From: Arsenicicoccus sp. oral taxon 190
GTDB lineage: Bacteria > Actinomycetota > Actinomycetes > Actinomycetales > Dermatophilaceae
NCBI RefSeq assembly: GCF_001189535.1
Contig: NZ_CP012070.1
Location: 1,488,001-1,552,000, forward strand
Length of the DNA stretch: 64,000 nt
Direction: 5' to 3'
In this document: positions 1 through 7,128 of the stretch, piece after piece
How the letters are laid out: each line of letters starts with the position of its first letter
How positions within the stretch are numbered: the stretch's first letter is position 1
The notes under the pieces: generated by a model
Told to the model about the DNA's origin: nothing
The model's database searches: none
Seen by the model: only the letters and a program-made list of their open reading frames with translations
Made by a program: the position numbers and the translations under genes

Positions 1-2
1 AC

Positions 3-671
3 GACCCGCTGCTGGCCGAGCTGGACCTGGCCATGGTCGACGACGACCGCCGCAGCTACGGCGAGACCCTGGTCAACCAGGTCGAGCTCGCCGACGTCGT
101 CGTCCTCGCCCACGAGCTCGACGAGTCCGACCGAGCCCTGCTGGACCACCTGCGCCGCCCCGACTCGAGCGTCGCGGCGGGTCTGTCGACGCTCTCGGGC
201 GCCGAGCTGCTCCTGCGCGGCTGCGACGTGGAGCGCTCCTCCGCCTTCGTCGACCCGCGGCGTCGCCGGGCGACCGGCGCCGCTCCGGCCGGCGGCCTGC
301 AGACGCTGACCCTGCGCACCTGGCGCCCCTTCCACCCCGACCGCCTGCGGCAGCACCTCGAGGACCTGGGGTCGGGCGAGCTGCGCGGTCGCGGCGCCTT
401 CTGGCTCCCCGGCCGCCCCGGCACCGCGATCGCCTGGGACGCCAGCGGCGGGCAGCTCTCCATCGGCGCGATCGGGGGCTGGGACGACGCGGACCGTATG
501 ACGAACCTCTTGGTCACCACCGACGCCGAGACGGCCACCGTGGTGCGGGAGGCCTTCGAGGCCGCCGTCATGACCGAGGCCGAGATGCTCACCGCGCGTG
601 ACCGATGGATGGGGCGGCGCGACGGCTTCGAGGAGTGGCTGGGCGAGGAGGGCGCCTCCGACGTGGCGTGA
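3..671 (+). CDS. CobW/COG0523-type GTP-binding metallochaperone, C-terminal part (5' truncated)
   Basis: The frame is open from base 3, so the gene begins outside the window. What remains is the end of the GTPase domain (YGETLVNQVELADVVVL, the strand that precedes the G4 loop) followed by a CobW C-terminal domain (about residues 95-200). Family members are P-loop GTPases that deliver metals, often zinc, to client proteins. The G4 motif NKxD expected after VVVL is absent; the sequence reads AHELDE there, so guanine recognition may be altered. Next come a guanidine exporter and a zinc uptake operon with its Zur regulator on the other strand, which favours a zinc role. The family assignment is fairly firm; the metal is inferred. 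Confidence 0.75.
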   Translation, partial: DPLLAELDLAMVDDDRRSYGETLVNQVELADVVVLAHELDESDRALLDHLRRPDSSVAAGLSTLSGAELLLRGCDVERSSAFVDPRRRRATGAAPAGGLQTLTLRTWRPFHPDRLRQHLEDLGSGELRGRGAFWLPGRPGTAIAWDASGGQLSIGAIGGWDDADRMTNLLVTTDAETATVVREAFEAAVMTEAEMLTARDRWMGRRDGFEEWLGEEGASDVA

Positions 672-759
672 CGCGCGGCCGGGCCGGGCCGGTGGCCCCG
701 GGGGGCTTGCCCCGGCATACGGGGCGTGCGAGCCTGGAGCGAGGCCCCGCGAGCGGGCC

Positions 760-800
760 CCGGACGAGGGAGCCGTACCCGGTCACGCGACAAGACGGCC
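760..800 (+). promoter_or_regulatory. guanidine-III (ykkC-III) riboswitch
   Basis: The stretch contains CCGGACGAGG, then GCCGTACCCGGTC, then GACAAGACGGC. These are the conserved blocks of the ykkC-III/guanidine-III aptamer in the right order and spacing, recalled from the actinobacterial examples. The CCGG and GCCGT/ACGGC segments can form the expected pseudoknotted helices. It ends 14 nt before the start codon of an SMR exporter, and the downstream helix lies close to the ribosome binding site (GAGGA at 803-807), so control of translation is likely. Guanidine would switch the exporter on. Confidence 0.9.
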
Positions 801-814
801 ACGAGGAGTGGACC

Positions 815-1129
815 ATGTCGTGGATCGTGCTGGTGCTGTCCGGAGTCATGGAGGCTGTGTGGGCGACCGCGCTCGGGCGCAGCGAGGGGTTCAGCCGGCT
901 GGGGCCGAGCGTCGTCTTCCTGGTGGCCTGCGGGCTGAGCATGGGCGGGCTGGCCTACGCGCTGCGCGAGCTGCCCGTCGGCACCGCCTACGCGGTCTGG
1001 GTGGGCATCGGCGCCGTGACGACCGTGGCCTGGAGCATGGCCACCGGGGCGGAGGCCGTGTCGGTGCTCAAGATCGCGCTGCTGCTCGGGATCGTCGGCT
1101 GCGTGGCGGGCCTCAAGCTGCTGCACTGA
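815..1129 (+). CDS. gdx: SMR-family guanidinium exporter (Gdx/SugE type)
   Basis: A 104-residue protein with four hydrophobic segments. It begins MSWIVLVLSG, has a glutamate in the first helix (VMEAVW), the LPVGTAYAVWVGIGAV block of helix 3 and a GLKLLH end, all typical of the SugE/Gdx branch rather than EmrE. Known members work as antiparallel dimers in the inner membrane, exchanging guanidinium for protons. A guanidine-III riboswitch lies immediately upstream, which independently supports guanidine as substrate. The ATG is preceded by GAGGA at 7 nt. The gene converges on zur. Confidence 0.93.
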   Translation: MSWIVLVLSGVMEAVWATALGRSEGFSRLGPSVVFLVACGLSMGGLAYALRELPVGTAYAVWVGIGAVTTVAWSMATGAEAVSVLKIALLLGIVGCVAGLKLLH

Positions 1130-1147
1130 GCGCAGCCGGCGCCGCCG

Positions 1148-1537
1148 TCAGTGGCGGTCGCAGGTCCCGAAGACCTCGAGGGTGTGCGACACCTCGGTGA
1201 AGCCGTGCTCGGCCGCGACGGCGTCGGCCCACGACTCCACGGCCGGCCCCGCGATCTCGACGGTGCGCCCGCAATCGCGGCAGACCAGGTGGTGGTGGTG
1301 CTGCGCGGTCGCGCACAACCGGTAGCGCGCCTCCCCGTCGTCGAGGCGCAGCGTGTCGACGCGGGCGTCCTCGACGAGCGCGTTGAGGGTGCGGTAGACC
1401 GTCGCGAGGCCAACCGCGTCGCCCGCTTCCCGCAGCCGGGCGTGCAGCGCCTGCGCAGAGATGAAGTCGTCGGTGTCCTGCAGGACCTGCTCGACCGCGC
1501 GGCGCTGCTTGGTCGCTCGGCGCTCGGTGTCGGCCAT
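1148..1537 (-). CDS. zur: Zur, zinc-responsive Fur-family repressor
   Basis: A 129-residue Fur-family protein: an N-terminal winged helix (TKQRRAVEQVL, then VGLATVYRTLNALVED) and a C-terminal dimerisation domain with the metal cluster HHHHLVCRDCG. The C-terminal CxxC pair of most Zurs is replaced by CDRH at the very end, possibly CxxH. The chosen ATG has AGGAG 8 nt upstream; a longer in-frame extension runs back into znuB and is unlikely. It is the last gene of znuA-znuC-znuB-zur, four bases after the znuB stop. This, and the Zur box before znuA, makes zinc far more likely than iron and implies autoregulation. Confidence 0.9.
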   Translation of the reverse strand: MADTERRATKQRRAVEQVLQDTDDFISAQALHARLREAGDAVGLATVYRTLNALVEDARVDTLRLDDGEARYRLCATAQHHHHLVCRDCGRTVEIAGPAVESWADAVAAEHGFTEVSHTLEVFGTCDRH

Positions 1538-1541
1538 GGGT

Positions 1542-2579
1542 TCAGCTCCTCTGCGGTCGGGCGTGGTCCGCGTCCCCGGCGGCGGTGCGCCCGGGCGCGT
1601 GACCAGGTTGGTGACCGGGTCCGTGCTCGTCGTAGTGGCCCTCGTGCGGGGCGTGCAGGTGACCATCATGCAGGTAGTCGGTGTGGTCGCCGTGCGCGAC
1701 GGCCCGATGCCCGCACCCGGGACCGTGGTCGTGCTCGTGGGTCTCGGCGAGGCGGTGGTGGCGGGCCCCGGCGGCGCGGGCGACGGCGGCGGCCACGGCC
1801 AGCACCAGGAAGGCCCCCAGGACCATCAGCACGATCGTCCCGCCGGAGGGGGTGTCCAGCTGGTAGGAGACGGCCACGCCACCGGTCGCGCACAGCACCC
1901 CGATCACCACCGCGACCAGCCGGGTCGCGCGGAAGCTGCGGGTCACCTGCTGCGCGGCGGCGTTGGGCAGGATCATCAGCGCGCTGATGAGCAGCAGCCC
2001 GACGACCCGCATCGCGACCACCACGGTGACCGCGGTCAGCACCGCGAGCACGATGTTGAGGGCCAGCACGGGCAGCCCGGCTGCGCGGGACCACTCCTCG
2101 TCGTTGGCGACGGCGAAGAGCCTCGGCCGCAGCACCCAGGTCGTCGCCATGACGACCACGGCGAGGACCCCGAAGACCGCGAGGTCCTCCCGGCTCGTCG
2201 TCGTGATCGAGCCGAAGAGGTAGGAGGTGAGCCCAGGGCCGCCCTGCGCCGTGGCGCGCGACATCAGGACCACGCCGAGCGCGATGCCGCCGTAGAACAT
2301 CAGCGCGAGGGCGATGTCGCCGCTCGCGCGCCCGAACCGCTGGATCACCTCGATCGCCACCGCGCAGACGATCGCGGCGACGAGCGCGGTCCACACCGGC
2401 TGCTGCCCGGTGATGAGGCCGATGGAGACCCCGGCGAGGGCGACGTGGCCCATGCCGTCCCCGATCAGCGACATCCGCCGCTGCACCAGGAAGGTGCCGA
2501 CCATGGGGGCGGCGGCGCCGACGAGCAGCGCCGCCACCAGCGCCCGCTGCATGAACTCGAAGCTCCACAGCTCAAGCAC
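1542..2579 (-). CDS. znuB: zinc ABC transporter permease ZnuB with His-rich tail
   Basis: A 345-residue ABC-3 family permease. About eight hydrophobic helices occupy the first 270 residues, including RRMSLIGDGMGHVALAG and the VGLLLISALMILPNAAA segment typical of the family. The last ~75 residues form a hydrophilic, histidine-rich tail (HEHDHGPGCGH, HDGHLHAPHEGHYDEHG) that ordinary ZnuB proteins lack; it should lie on the cytoplasmic side and could hold or sense zinc. The start overlaps the end of znuC by 8 bp, so translation is coupled. The permease works with ZnuA (capture) and ZnuC (ATPase). Confidence 0.92.
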   Translation of the reverse strand: MLELWSFEFMQRALVAALLVGAAAPMVGTFLVQRRMSLIGDGMGHVALAGVSIGLITGQQPVWTALVAAIVCAVAIEVIQRFGRASGDIALALMFYGGIALGVVLMSRATAQGGPGLTSYLFGSITTTSREDLAVFGVLAVVVMATTWVLRPRLFAVANDEEWSRAAGLPVLALNIVLAVLTAVTVVVAMRVVGLLLISALMILPNAAAQQVTRSFRATRLVAVVIGVLCATGGVAVSYQLDTPSGGTIVLMVLGAFLVLAVAAAVARAAGARHHRLAETHEHDHGPGCGHRAVAHGDHTDYLHDGHLHAPHEGHYDEHGPGHQPGHAPGRTAAGDADHARPQRS

Positions 2580-3465
2580 GCTCGTCCTCCTCCGCCCGAG
2601 ACCGTATGCCGACGCCCGCTGCCGGCCTGCTCAGCGCGCCGGCGGCCGGCTCGCGCTGCCCGTGCCGCTCGTGCGCATGGTGGTGGGGGTCGCCGAGCTG
2701 CGGCCGGTCCGGGCCGGAGCGGGCGGCGAGCTCGGCGACGGTGCCGTCGAAGACGATCCGGCCCGAGGCCATGCAGACGACCCGGTCGAGGACGCCCGCG
2801 ATGGCGTCGACCTCGTGGGTGACGATGAGCAGCCCGACGCCCCGGTCGCGCAGCCGCTGCAGCACCGTGGCGAGCAGCCGCTGGTTGGCGACGTCCACCC
2901 CGGCCGTGGGCTCGTCCATGACGAGGGCGTCCGGCTGGCCCGCGAGGGCCCGGGCGATGAGGACCCGGCGCTGCTGGCCGCCGGACAGCGTCGAGACGTC
3001 CTCGCGGGCGAGGTCGGCCAGGCCCACGACGTCCAGCGACCGGGCGATGACCTCCCGGTCGTGGCGGCGCAGCCGGGCCAGCAGCCCCTGGTGGGGGAGC
3101 CGGCCCGCCGCGACCACCTCCGTCACGGTCGCGGCGACCGACGTGGACAGCGTGTGGCGCTGCGGGACGTAGCCGAGCCGGTGCCGGTCGCGGAACCGGG
3201 CGAGCGGCATACCGAAGAGCTCCACCTCGCCGCCGAGGTGGTCGTTGAGGCCCAGCAAGCCCTTGACCAGGGTGGACTTGCCGCACCCGTTGGGCCCGAG
3301 CAGCGCGAGCGCCTCCCCGGGCCGGACGACGAGGTCGGCCCCCGAGACGACGGCGCGGTCCGCGTAGCCGAAGGACGCGCCGCGCAGGCGGATCACGGGG
3401 GTGTCGTCGGGGGCGTGGTGTCTGGCGGGAGCGGGGGAGGTGGGGGTGGGGGAGGCGGGGGTCAC
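2572..3465 (-). CDS. znuC: zinc ABC transporter ATP-binding protein ZnuC
   Basis: A 297-residue ABC ATPase with Walker A GPNGCGKST near residue 58, a Q-loop (VPQR), signature LSGGQQ near 158, Walker B ALVMDEP and the switch histidine (IVTHE). The first ~22 residues are a Pro/Thr/Ala-rich extension encoded by a G-tract-rich stretch (3427-3461 on the plus strand). The C-terminus carries a short His-containing tail (HHHAHERHG). The GTG start overlaps the znuA stop by 4 bp. Position and neighbours specify zinc (or manganese) import; the nearby Zur and zur box favour zinc. Confidence 0.92.
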   Translation of the reverse strand: MTPASPTPTSPAPARHHAPDDTPVIRLRGASFGYADRAVVSGADLVVRPGEALALLGPNGCGKSTLVKGLLGLNDHLGGEVELFGMPLARFRDRHRLGYVPQRHTLSTSVAATVTEVVAAGRLPHQGLLARLRRHDREVIARSLDVVGLADLAREDVSTLSGGQQRRVLIARALAGQPDALVMDEPTAGVDVANQRLLATVLQRLRDRGVGLLIVTHEVDAIAGVLDRVVCMASGRIVFDGTVAELAARSGPDRPQLGDPHHHAHERHGQREPAAGALSRPAAGVGIRSRAEEDERA

Positions 3466-4454
3466 CGGCAGGTCTGGCCCTTGCGGAGGGTGGCGAGGTT
3501 GGCCTTCATGACCTCAACGTAGTCCTTGCCGGCGGAGGCGGGGGTGATCCCCTCGAGGGGGTCCAGGACCGCGGTGCGGGCGCCGGTCTCCTTGGCGACG
3601 GTCTGGGCGAGCGCGGGGCTGGCCAGCGTCTCGGTGTAGATGGTGCTCACCCGGTTGGCCTTGGCGTACCTGGCCACCTCGGCCAGCGTCGCGGGGTCGG
3701 GCTCCTGCTCGGGGGACAGCCCGGCGATGGCGACCTGCGTGAAGCCGTAGCGGTCGGCGAGGTAACCGAACGCCGCGTGGCTGGTGACGAGGTTCTTGCT
3801 GGCGCAGCCCTGGAGGCCGGCGGCGAAGTCACGGTCGAGCTGGTGCAGCGTGGTGCGCAGCGTGGCGAGGTTGCGCTCGTAGTCGACGCGGTGCGCCGGG
3901 TCGACCTGCCCCAGCCGGGCGGCGACGGCCTCCGCGACCTTGGTGTAGCGCTGCGGGTCGAGCCAGAAGTGGGGGTCCTGCGCGCCCGGGCCGTGGGAGT
4001 GGCCGGCGTGCTCCTCGGCGCTCTCGCCCGCGTGGCCGTGCCGCTCGCCGCCCACCACGGGGTCGTGCTTGATCGTCAGGTCGGCCGCGGTCGCCACGTC
4101 GAGCACGCGATCCCCGTCGACCTCCTTGACCGCGTCGTCGACGGTGGGCTGCAGGCCCTTCTCGTAGACCGCGAGCCGGGCCTTGGAGACCGTCGCGACG
4201 TCCTTGGGGGACAGCTCGATGTCGTGGGGTTCCGCGCCGGGCTTGGTGAGGTTGGTGACGGCGACGTGCTGCCCGCCGATCTGCTCCACGGCGTACTGCA
4301 GCGGGTAGAAGCTGACGACGACGTCGAGCTTGTCGCCCGCGCCGCCGCCGGACCCGCCCGAGCCGGCCGCGCCGCCGGCGCCCGCCGAGCCGCACCCGGC
4401 CAGGGCGAGGGCGGTCAGGGCGGCGGAGGCGGCGAGCGGCATACGGCGGGTCAT
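3462..4454 (-). CDS. znuA: zinc-binding lipoprotein ZnuA (cluster A-I substrate-binding protein)
   Basis: The chosen ATG begins MTRRMPLAAS, giving a lipoprotein signal ending in LALAGC; upstream in-frame starts would bury it. The mature protein has the metal ligands of the family: His in KPGAEPHDIE, His in DPHFWLDP, His in VTSHAAFGYL and an acidic residue in AVLDPLEG. A His/Glu-rich loop (ERHGHAGESAEEHAGHSHG) lies between the first two, as in high-affinity zinc binders. It is tethered outside the membrane and hands zinc to ZnuB/ZnuC. First gene of the operon; its promoter overlaps a Zur box. Confidence 0.93.
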   Translation of the reverse strand: MTRRMPLAASAALTALALAGCGSAGAGGAAGSGGSGGGAGDKLDVVVSFYPLQYAVEQIGGQHVAVTNLTKPGAEPHDIELSPKDVATVSKARLAVYEKGLQPTVDDAVKEVDGDRVLDVATAADLTIKHDPVVGGERHGHAGESAEEHAGHSHGPGAQDPHFWLDPQRYTKVAEAVAARLGQVDPAHRVDYERNLATLRTTLHQLDRDFAAGLQGCASKNLVTSHAAFGYLADRYGFTQVAIAGLSPEQEPDPATLAEVARYAKANRVSTIYTETLASPALAQTVAKETGARTAVLDPLEGITPASAGKDYVEVMKANLATLRKGQTCR

Positions 4455-4460
4455 GGGACC

Positions 4461-4490
4461 AGGGTGCGGTTGAATGGGAATCATTGTCAA
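4461..4490 (-). promoter_or_regulatory. znuA promoter with overlapping Zur box
   Basis: Reading the minus strand, TTGACA (4490-4485) is followed after 18 nt by CACCCT (4466-4461), and the znuA ATG comes 6 nt later, so the transcript would be leaderless or nearly so. The 15-mer TGACAATGATTCCCA at 4489-4475 is an imperfect dyad matching the Fur/Zur core (AATGATT) and overlaps the -35. Bound Zur would block the polymerase. The sequence is directly visible; the assignment rests on the known Zur consensus and the zur-linked operon. Confidence 0.75.
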
Positions 4491-4607
4491 GTTCACCTGG
4501 TCGTGGCCGAGGGAGGTCGCCGGACCGGGGTGGTGCTGTCCCTGCGGACCGGCGGATGCCACGATGGCAGCACGAACGCCCGCCGCACAGACGAAGGAGA
4601 CAGCTGC

Positions 4608-4784
4608 ATGGTGTGCTCTGGCCGTCGGGAACGCGGCTCGGTGTCGGACACGGGACCTCCATCGGTCCGGGCGGCGGTGCCCCTGGCGGGTGTGATGCGG
4701 CCCAATCTAGGAAACCTGCAGAACGAATGTCCAGAACTTTTGTTCAGAAACTTGCGCCGGGCTGGATGGGAACCTAGGTTCTAG
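4608..4784 (+). CDS. small ORF, 58 residues, doubtful
   Basis: ATG preceded by a strong GAAGGAG site at 7-8 nt, running 58 codons to a TAG just before the SorC-type gene. The product is basic with no recognisable domain and no membrane segment. It spans the inverted repeats at 4734-4781, which argues for a regulatory region rather than a gene. It may be a leader ORF or a decayed gene. Confidence 0.2.
   Translation: MVCSGRRERGSVSDTGPPSVRAAVPLAGVMRPNLGNLQNECPELLFRNLRRAGWEPRF
4734..4781 (+). promoter_or_regulatory. paired GAAC-GTTC inverted repeats, candidate operator
   Basis: GAACTTTTGTTC (4734-4745) and the perfect palindrome GAACCTAGGTTC (4770-4781) share GAAC/GTTC arms with centres 36 bp apart. 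They sit in an unusually AT-rich patch just before the SorC-family regulator gene. The likeliest reading is an autoregulatory operator of that regulator; the promoter itself is not clear. Confidence 0.45.
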
Positions 4785-4822
4785 GTCAGCCGGGCGTCAT
4801 GCCGGGGAACGCGAGGTGGGCG

Positions 4823-5794
4823 GTGACGCAGGACAAGACGGTGCCGCCCCCGGAGCACGGACGGTTCGCCCCCGGCATGGTCTACCGGGCGGCGCGGATG
4901 TACTACCTCGAGGACGCCAACCAGGCTCAGATCGCGGCGCAGCTCGGCACCAGCCGCCCCACCGTCAGCCGGCTGCTCGCCGAGGCCCGGGCGACCGGGG
5001 TGGTCCGCATCCAGGTCGTCGACCCCGAGGAGCACTCCACCGCCGACCTCGAGGCCGAGCTGCGGGCCACGCTCGGCCTGCGGGCTGCCTACGTCGCCCC
5101 CTCGGCCGCCGGCGTCCCGGTCGGGCGGCTCCTCGCCGAGCCGGCGGGGCACGCCCTGTCCGCCGCCGGTCTCGTCCCCGGCGACGCCCTGCTCGTCTCC
5201 AGCGGGGTCACCGTCCACGCGGTCGTCCAGCAGCACCTGCCCGACCTGCGAGGCGTCCTCGTCTACCCCACCTCCGGGGGCGTCGACGAGCCCGAGAGCG
5301 CCTACCAGACCAACGAGATCACCCGGGCGCTGGCCCTCAAGGTGAGCGGGACGCCGGTGATGCTCTACGCCCCCGCCGTCCCCGGCCCGGCGCTGCGCGA
5401 GGCGCTGATGGAGGACGACCACACGGTGCGGGTGATGGAGGCCTGGCACACGGCCCGGGCGGCGCTGCTCGGCGTGGGCGCGTCCCTGGCCGACCGGTCC
5501 CTCATCCCCTCGGTCTTCTCGGTGGCCGGGCCGGAGCGGTCGGCGATCGTGGGGGACATGTGCATGCGTCCCTTCGACGCGGGCGGTGACCCGGTCGTCA
5601 TACCGGGCATTGAGCGGCTGGTCTCCATGGAGCTCGCGGACCTGCGCCGCCTCGAGCACTCCATCGCCCTCGCCGTCGGCGAGGCCAAGGTCGCGCCCCT
5701 GCTGGCCGCCGCCGGCGCCGGCTACTACAACACGCTGGTGACCGACTCGGACACCGCCGTCGCGCTGCTCGCCGCGGCCCGCGCCGAGCCCTGA
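4823..5794 (+). CDS. SorC/DeoR-type sugar-binding transcriptional regulator
   Basis: About 323 residues from the GTG at 4823, which has GAGGTGGG upstream; an ATG at 4799 adds eight residues but lacks a good site. The N-terminal helix-turn-helix is QAQIAAQLGTSRPTVSRLLAEA, typical of SorC/CggR-like regulators, followed by a ~260-residue sugar-phosphate-binding domain (GDALLVSSGVTVH, NEITRALALKVSG, GVGASLADRS). Family members bind phosphorylated sugars or nucleosides and usually control an adjacent sugar operon. None is present here: the next gene converges from the other strand, so the target is unknown. Two GAAC-GTTC dyads upstream suggest autoregulation. Confidence 0.85.
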   Translation: MTQDKTVPPPEHGRFAPGMVYRAARMYYLEDANQAQIAAQLGTSRPTVSRLLAEARATGVVRIQVVDPEEHSTADLEAELRATLGLRAAYVAPSAAGVPVGRLLAEPAGHALSAAGLVPGDALLVSSGVTVHAVVQQHLPDLRGVLVYPTSGGVDEPESAYQTNEITRALALKVSGTPVMLYAPAVPGPALREALMEDDHTVRVMEAWHTARAALLGVGASLADRSLIPSVFSVAGPERSAIVGDMCMRPFDAGGDPVVIPGIERLVSMELADLRRLEHSIALAVGEAKVAPLLAAAGAGYYNTLVTDSDTAVALLAAARAEP

Positions 5795-5801
5795 CCGCCC
5801 G

Positions 5802-7019
5802 TCACCGGGCGAGCGTCGGCACCCGCCGCAGCCACACCGCCAGCGCGGCGGCCACCAGCACCAGCCCGGCGCACCACGCCACCACCAGCGGCCAGCCGCC
5901 GCAGCTCCACGCGGCCCCCGCGACGGTGCCGCAGACCGACGAGCCCAGGTAGTAGGCGAACATGTAGAGCGAGGTCGCCTGGGCGGTCCCGCGACCGACG
6001 TAGGTCGCCCGGGAGGCGACCCAGCCGCTCGCGACGCCGTGGGTGGCGAAGAAGCCCATCGACACCACCGCGAGGCCCGCGACGACGAGCCACAGCGGCA
6101 CGGCCAGCGTCACCGCGAGCCCGGCCAGGTAGATGAGCAGCGTGACGGGCACCACCGCGCGCACCCCGCGCAGGTCCGCGAGCCGCCCGGCCCGCGCCGA
6201 CGCGACCGACCCCAGCGCGTAGACCGCGAAGACCAGCCCGGCGACCCCGAGCGACAGGGAGTAGGGCGGTCGGGCCAGGCGGAAGCCCATCGCGTTGAAG
6301 GCCGAGACGAAGGCGCCCATCGTGCAGAAGGCGATGCCGTAGAGCGCCAGCAGCGCCGGGTCGGTCGCCATGCGCCGCGTCATCGCGACCAGCTCCGCCG
6401 CCGGCAGCGGCGTCGGCGCGAACTTGCGCGACGGCGGCAGCATCAGCCGCACCGTGACCGCGCACCCGAGCCCGAGCAGCCCGACCGAGGCGATGGCCCA
6501 GTGCCAGCCCGCCAGGTCGGCGACCCCGCCGGTCACGAACCTCCCGGCCATCCCGCCGAGAGCGGTCCCCCCGATGTAGAGCCCGGCGGCCCGGGCCGCG
6601 GCCGAGGGGTCCACCTCCTCGCGCAGGTAGGCGACCGCCACCGCCGGCAGCCCCGCGACCGCGACCCCGAGCAGGGTGCGCAGCACGAGCAGCACCGGCC
6701 AGGTGGGGGCGAGCGCGGTCAGCACCGTCACCAGCGACGACGCGAAGAGCGACAGGTGCATCACCCGGGTGCGGCCGAGGACCTCCGAGCTGGGGCCGAC
6801 GAGGAGCATCGCGATGCCCAGGGCGAAGGTGGTCGTGGAGACCGACAACGACGCGGCCGCCGGGCTCAGCCGGAACGCCCGGGCCAGCTCGGGCAGCAGC
6901 GGCTGGGTCGTGTAGATCATGGCGAAGGTCGCCAGCCCCGCCAGGAAGAGCGCCACGGAGATCCGCCGGTAGGCCGCGCTCCCGGGCAGGTGACCCGGGG
7001 GCAGCTGGTCGGTCGGCAC
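5802..7019 (-). CDS. MFS transporter, YnfM-like
   Basis: About 405 residues with twelve predicted helices. The first helix (VALFLAGLATFAMIYTTQPL) followed by LLPELARAF is characteristic of YnfM/arabinose-efflux-like MFS proteins, and the loop 2-3 motif is present as GPSSEVLGRTR. Substrate unknown; relatives are predicted drug or sugar exporters. The start is uncertain: GTG at 7019 follows GAGGAG with almost no spacing, while an ATG at 7118 would extend the protein through a perfect 19-bp hairpin that is more likely the terminator of the neighbouring symporter gene. Convergent with the SorC-type gene, 7 bp apart. Confidence 0.85.
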   Translation of the reverse strand: MPTDQLPPGHLPGSAAYRRISVALFLAGLATFAMIYTTQPLLPELARAFRLSPAAASLSVSTTTFALGIAMLLVGPSSEVLGRTRVMHLSLFASSLVTVLTALAPTWPVLLVLRTLLGVAVAGLPAVAVAYLREEVDPSAAARAAGLYIGGTALGGMAGRFVTGGVADLAGWHWAIASVGLLGLGCAVTVRLMLPPSRKFAPTPLPAAELVAMTRRMATDPALLALYGIAFCTMGAFVSAFNAMGFRLARPPYSLSLGVAGLVFAVYALGSVASARAGRLADLRGVRAVVPVTLLIYLAGLAVTLAVPLWLVVAGLAVVSMGFFATHGVASGWVASRATYVGRGTAQATSLYMFAYYLGSSVCGTVAGAAWSCGGWPLVVAWCAGLVLVAAALAVWLRRVPTLAR

Positions 7020-7063
7020 CTCCTCACGGTATCCCCGAAGGTCGCGACGTCGCGGGCCCGAGT

Positions 7064-7121
7064 CGTATGCCGATCCCCCCGGCCTCGCCAGGCGGCGGGG
7101 ATCCGGGGGGATCGGCATACG
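7064..7121 (-). terminator. long perfect hairpin after the symporter gene
   Basis: Arms 7064-7082 and 7103-7121 are perfectly complementary over 19 bp, ending in CGTATGCC/GGCATACG, with a 20-nt loop. It begins 8 nt after the stop of the minus-strand symporter gene. There is no T-tract, which is common for actinobacterial terminators. Its outer ends are two inverted copies of the GTATGCC heptamer. Confidence 0.65.
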
Positions 7122-7128
7122 GGGAGGG

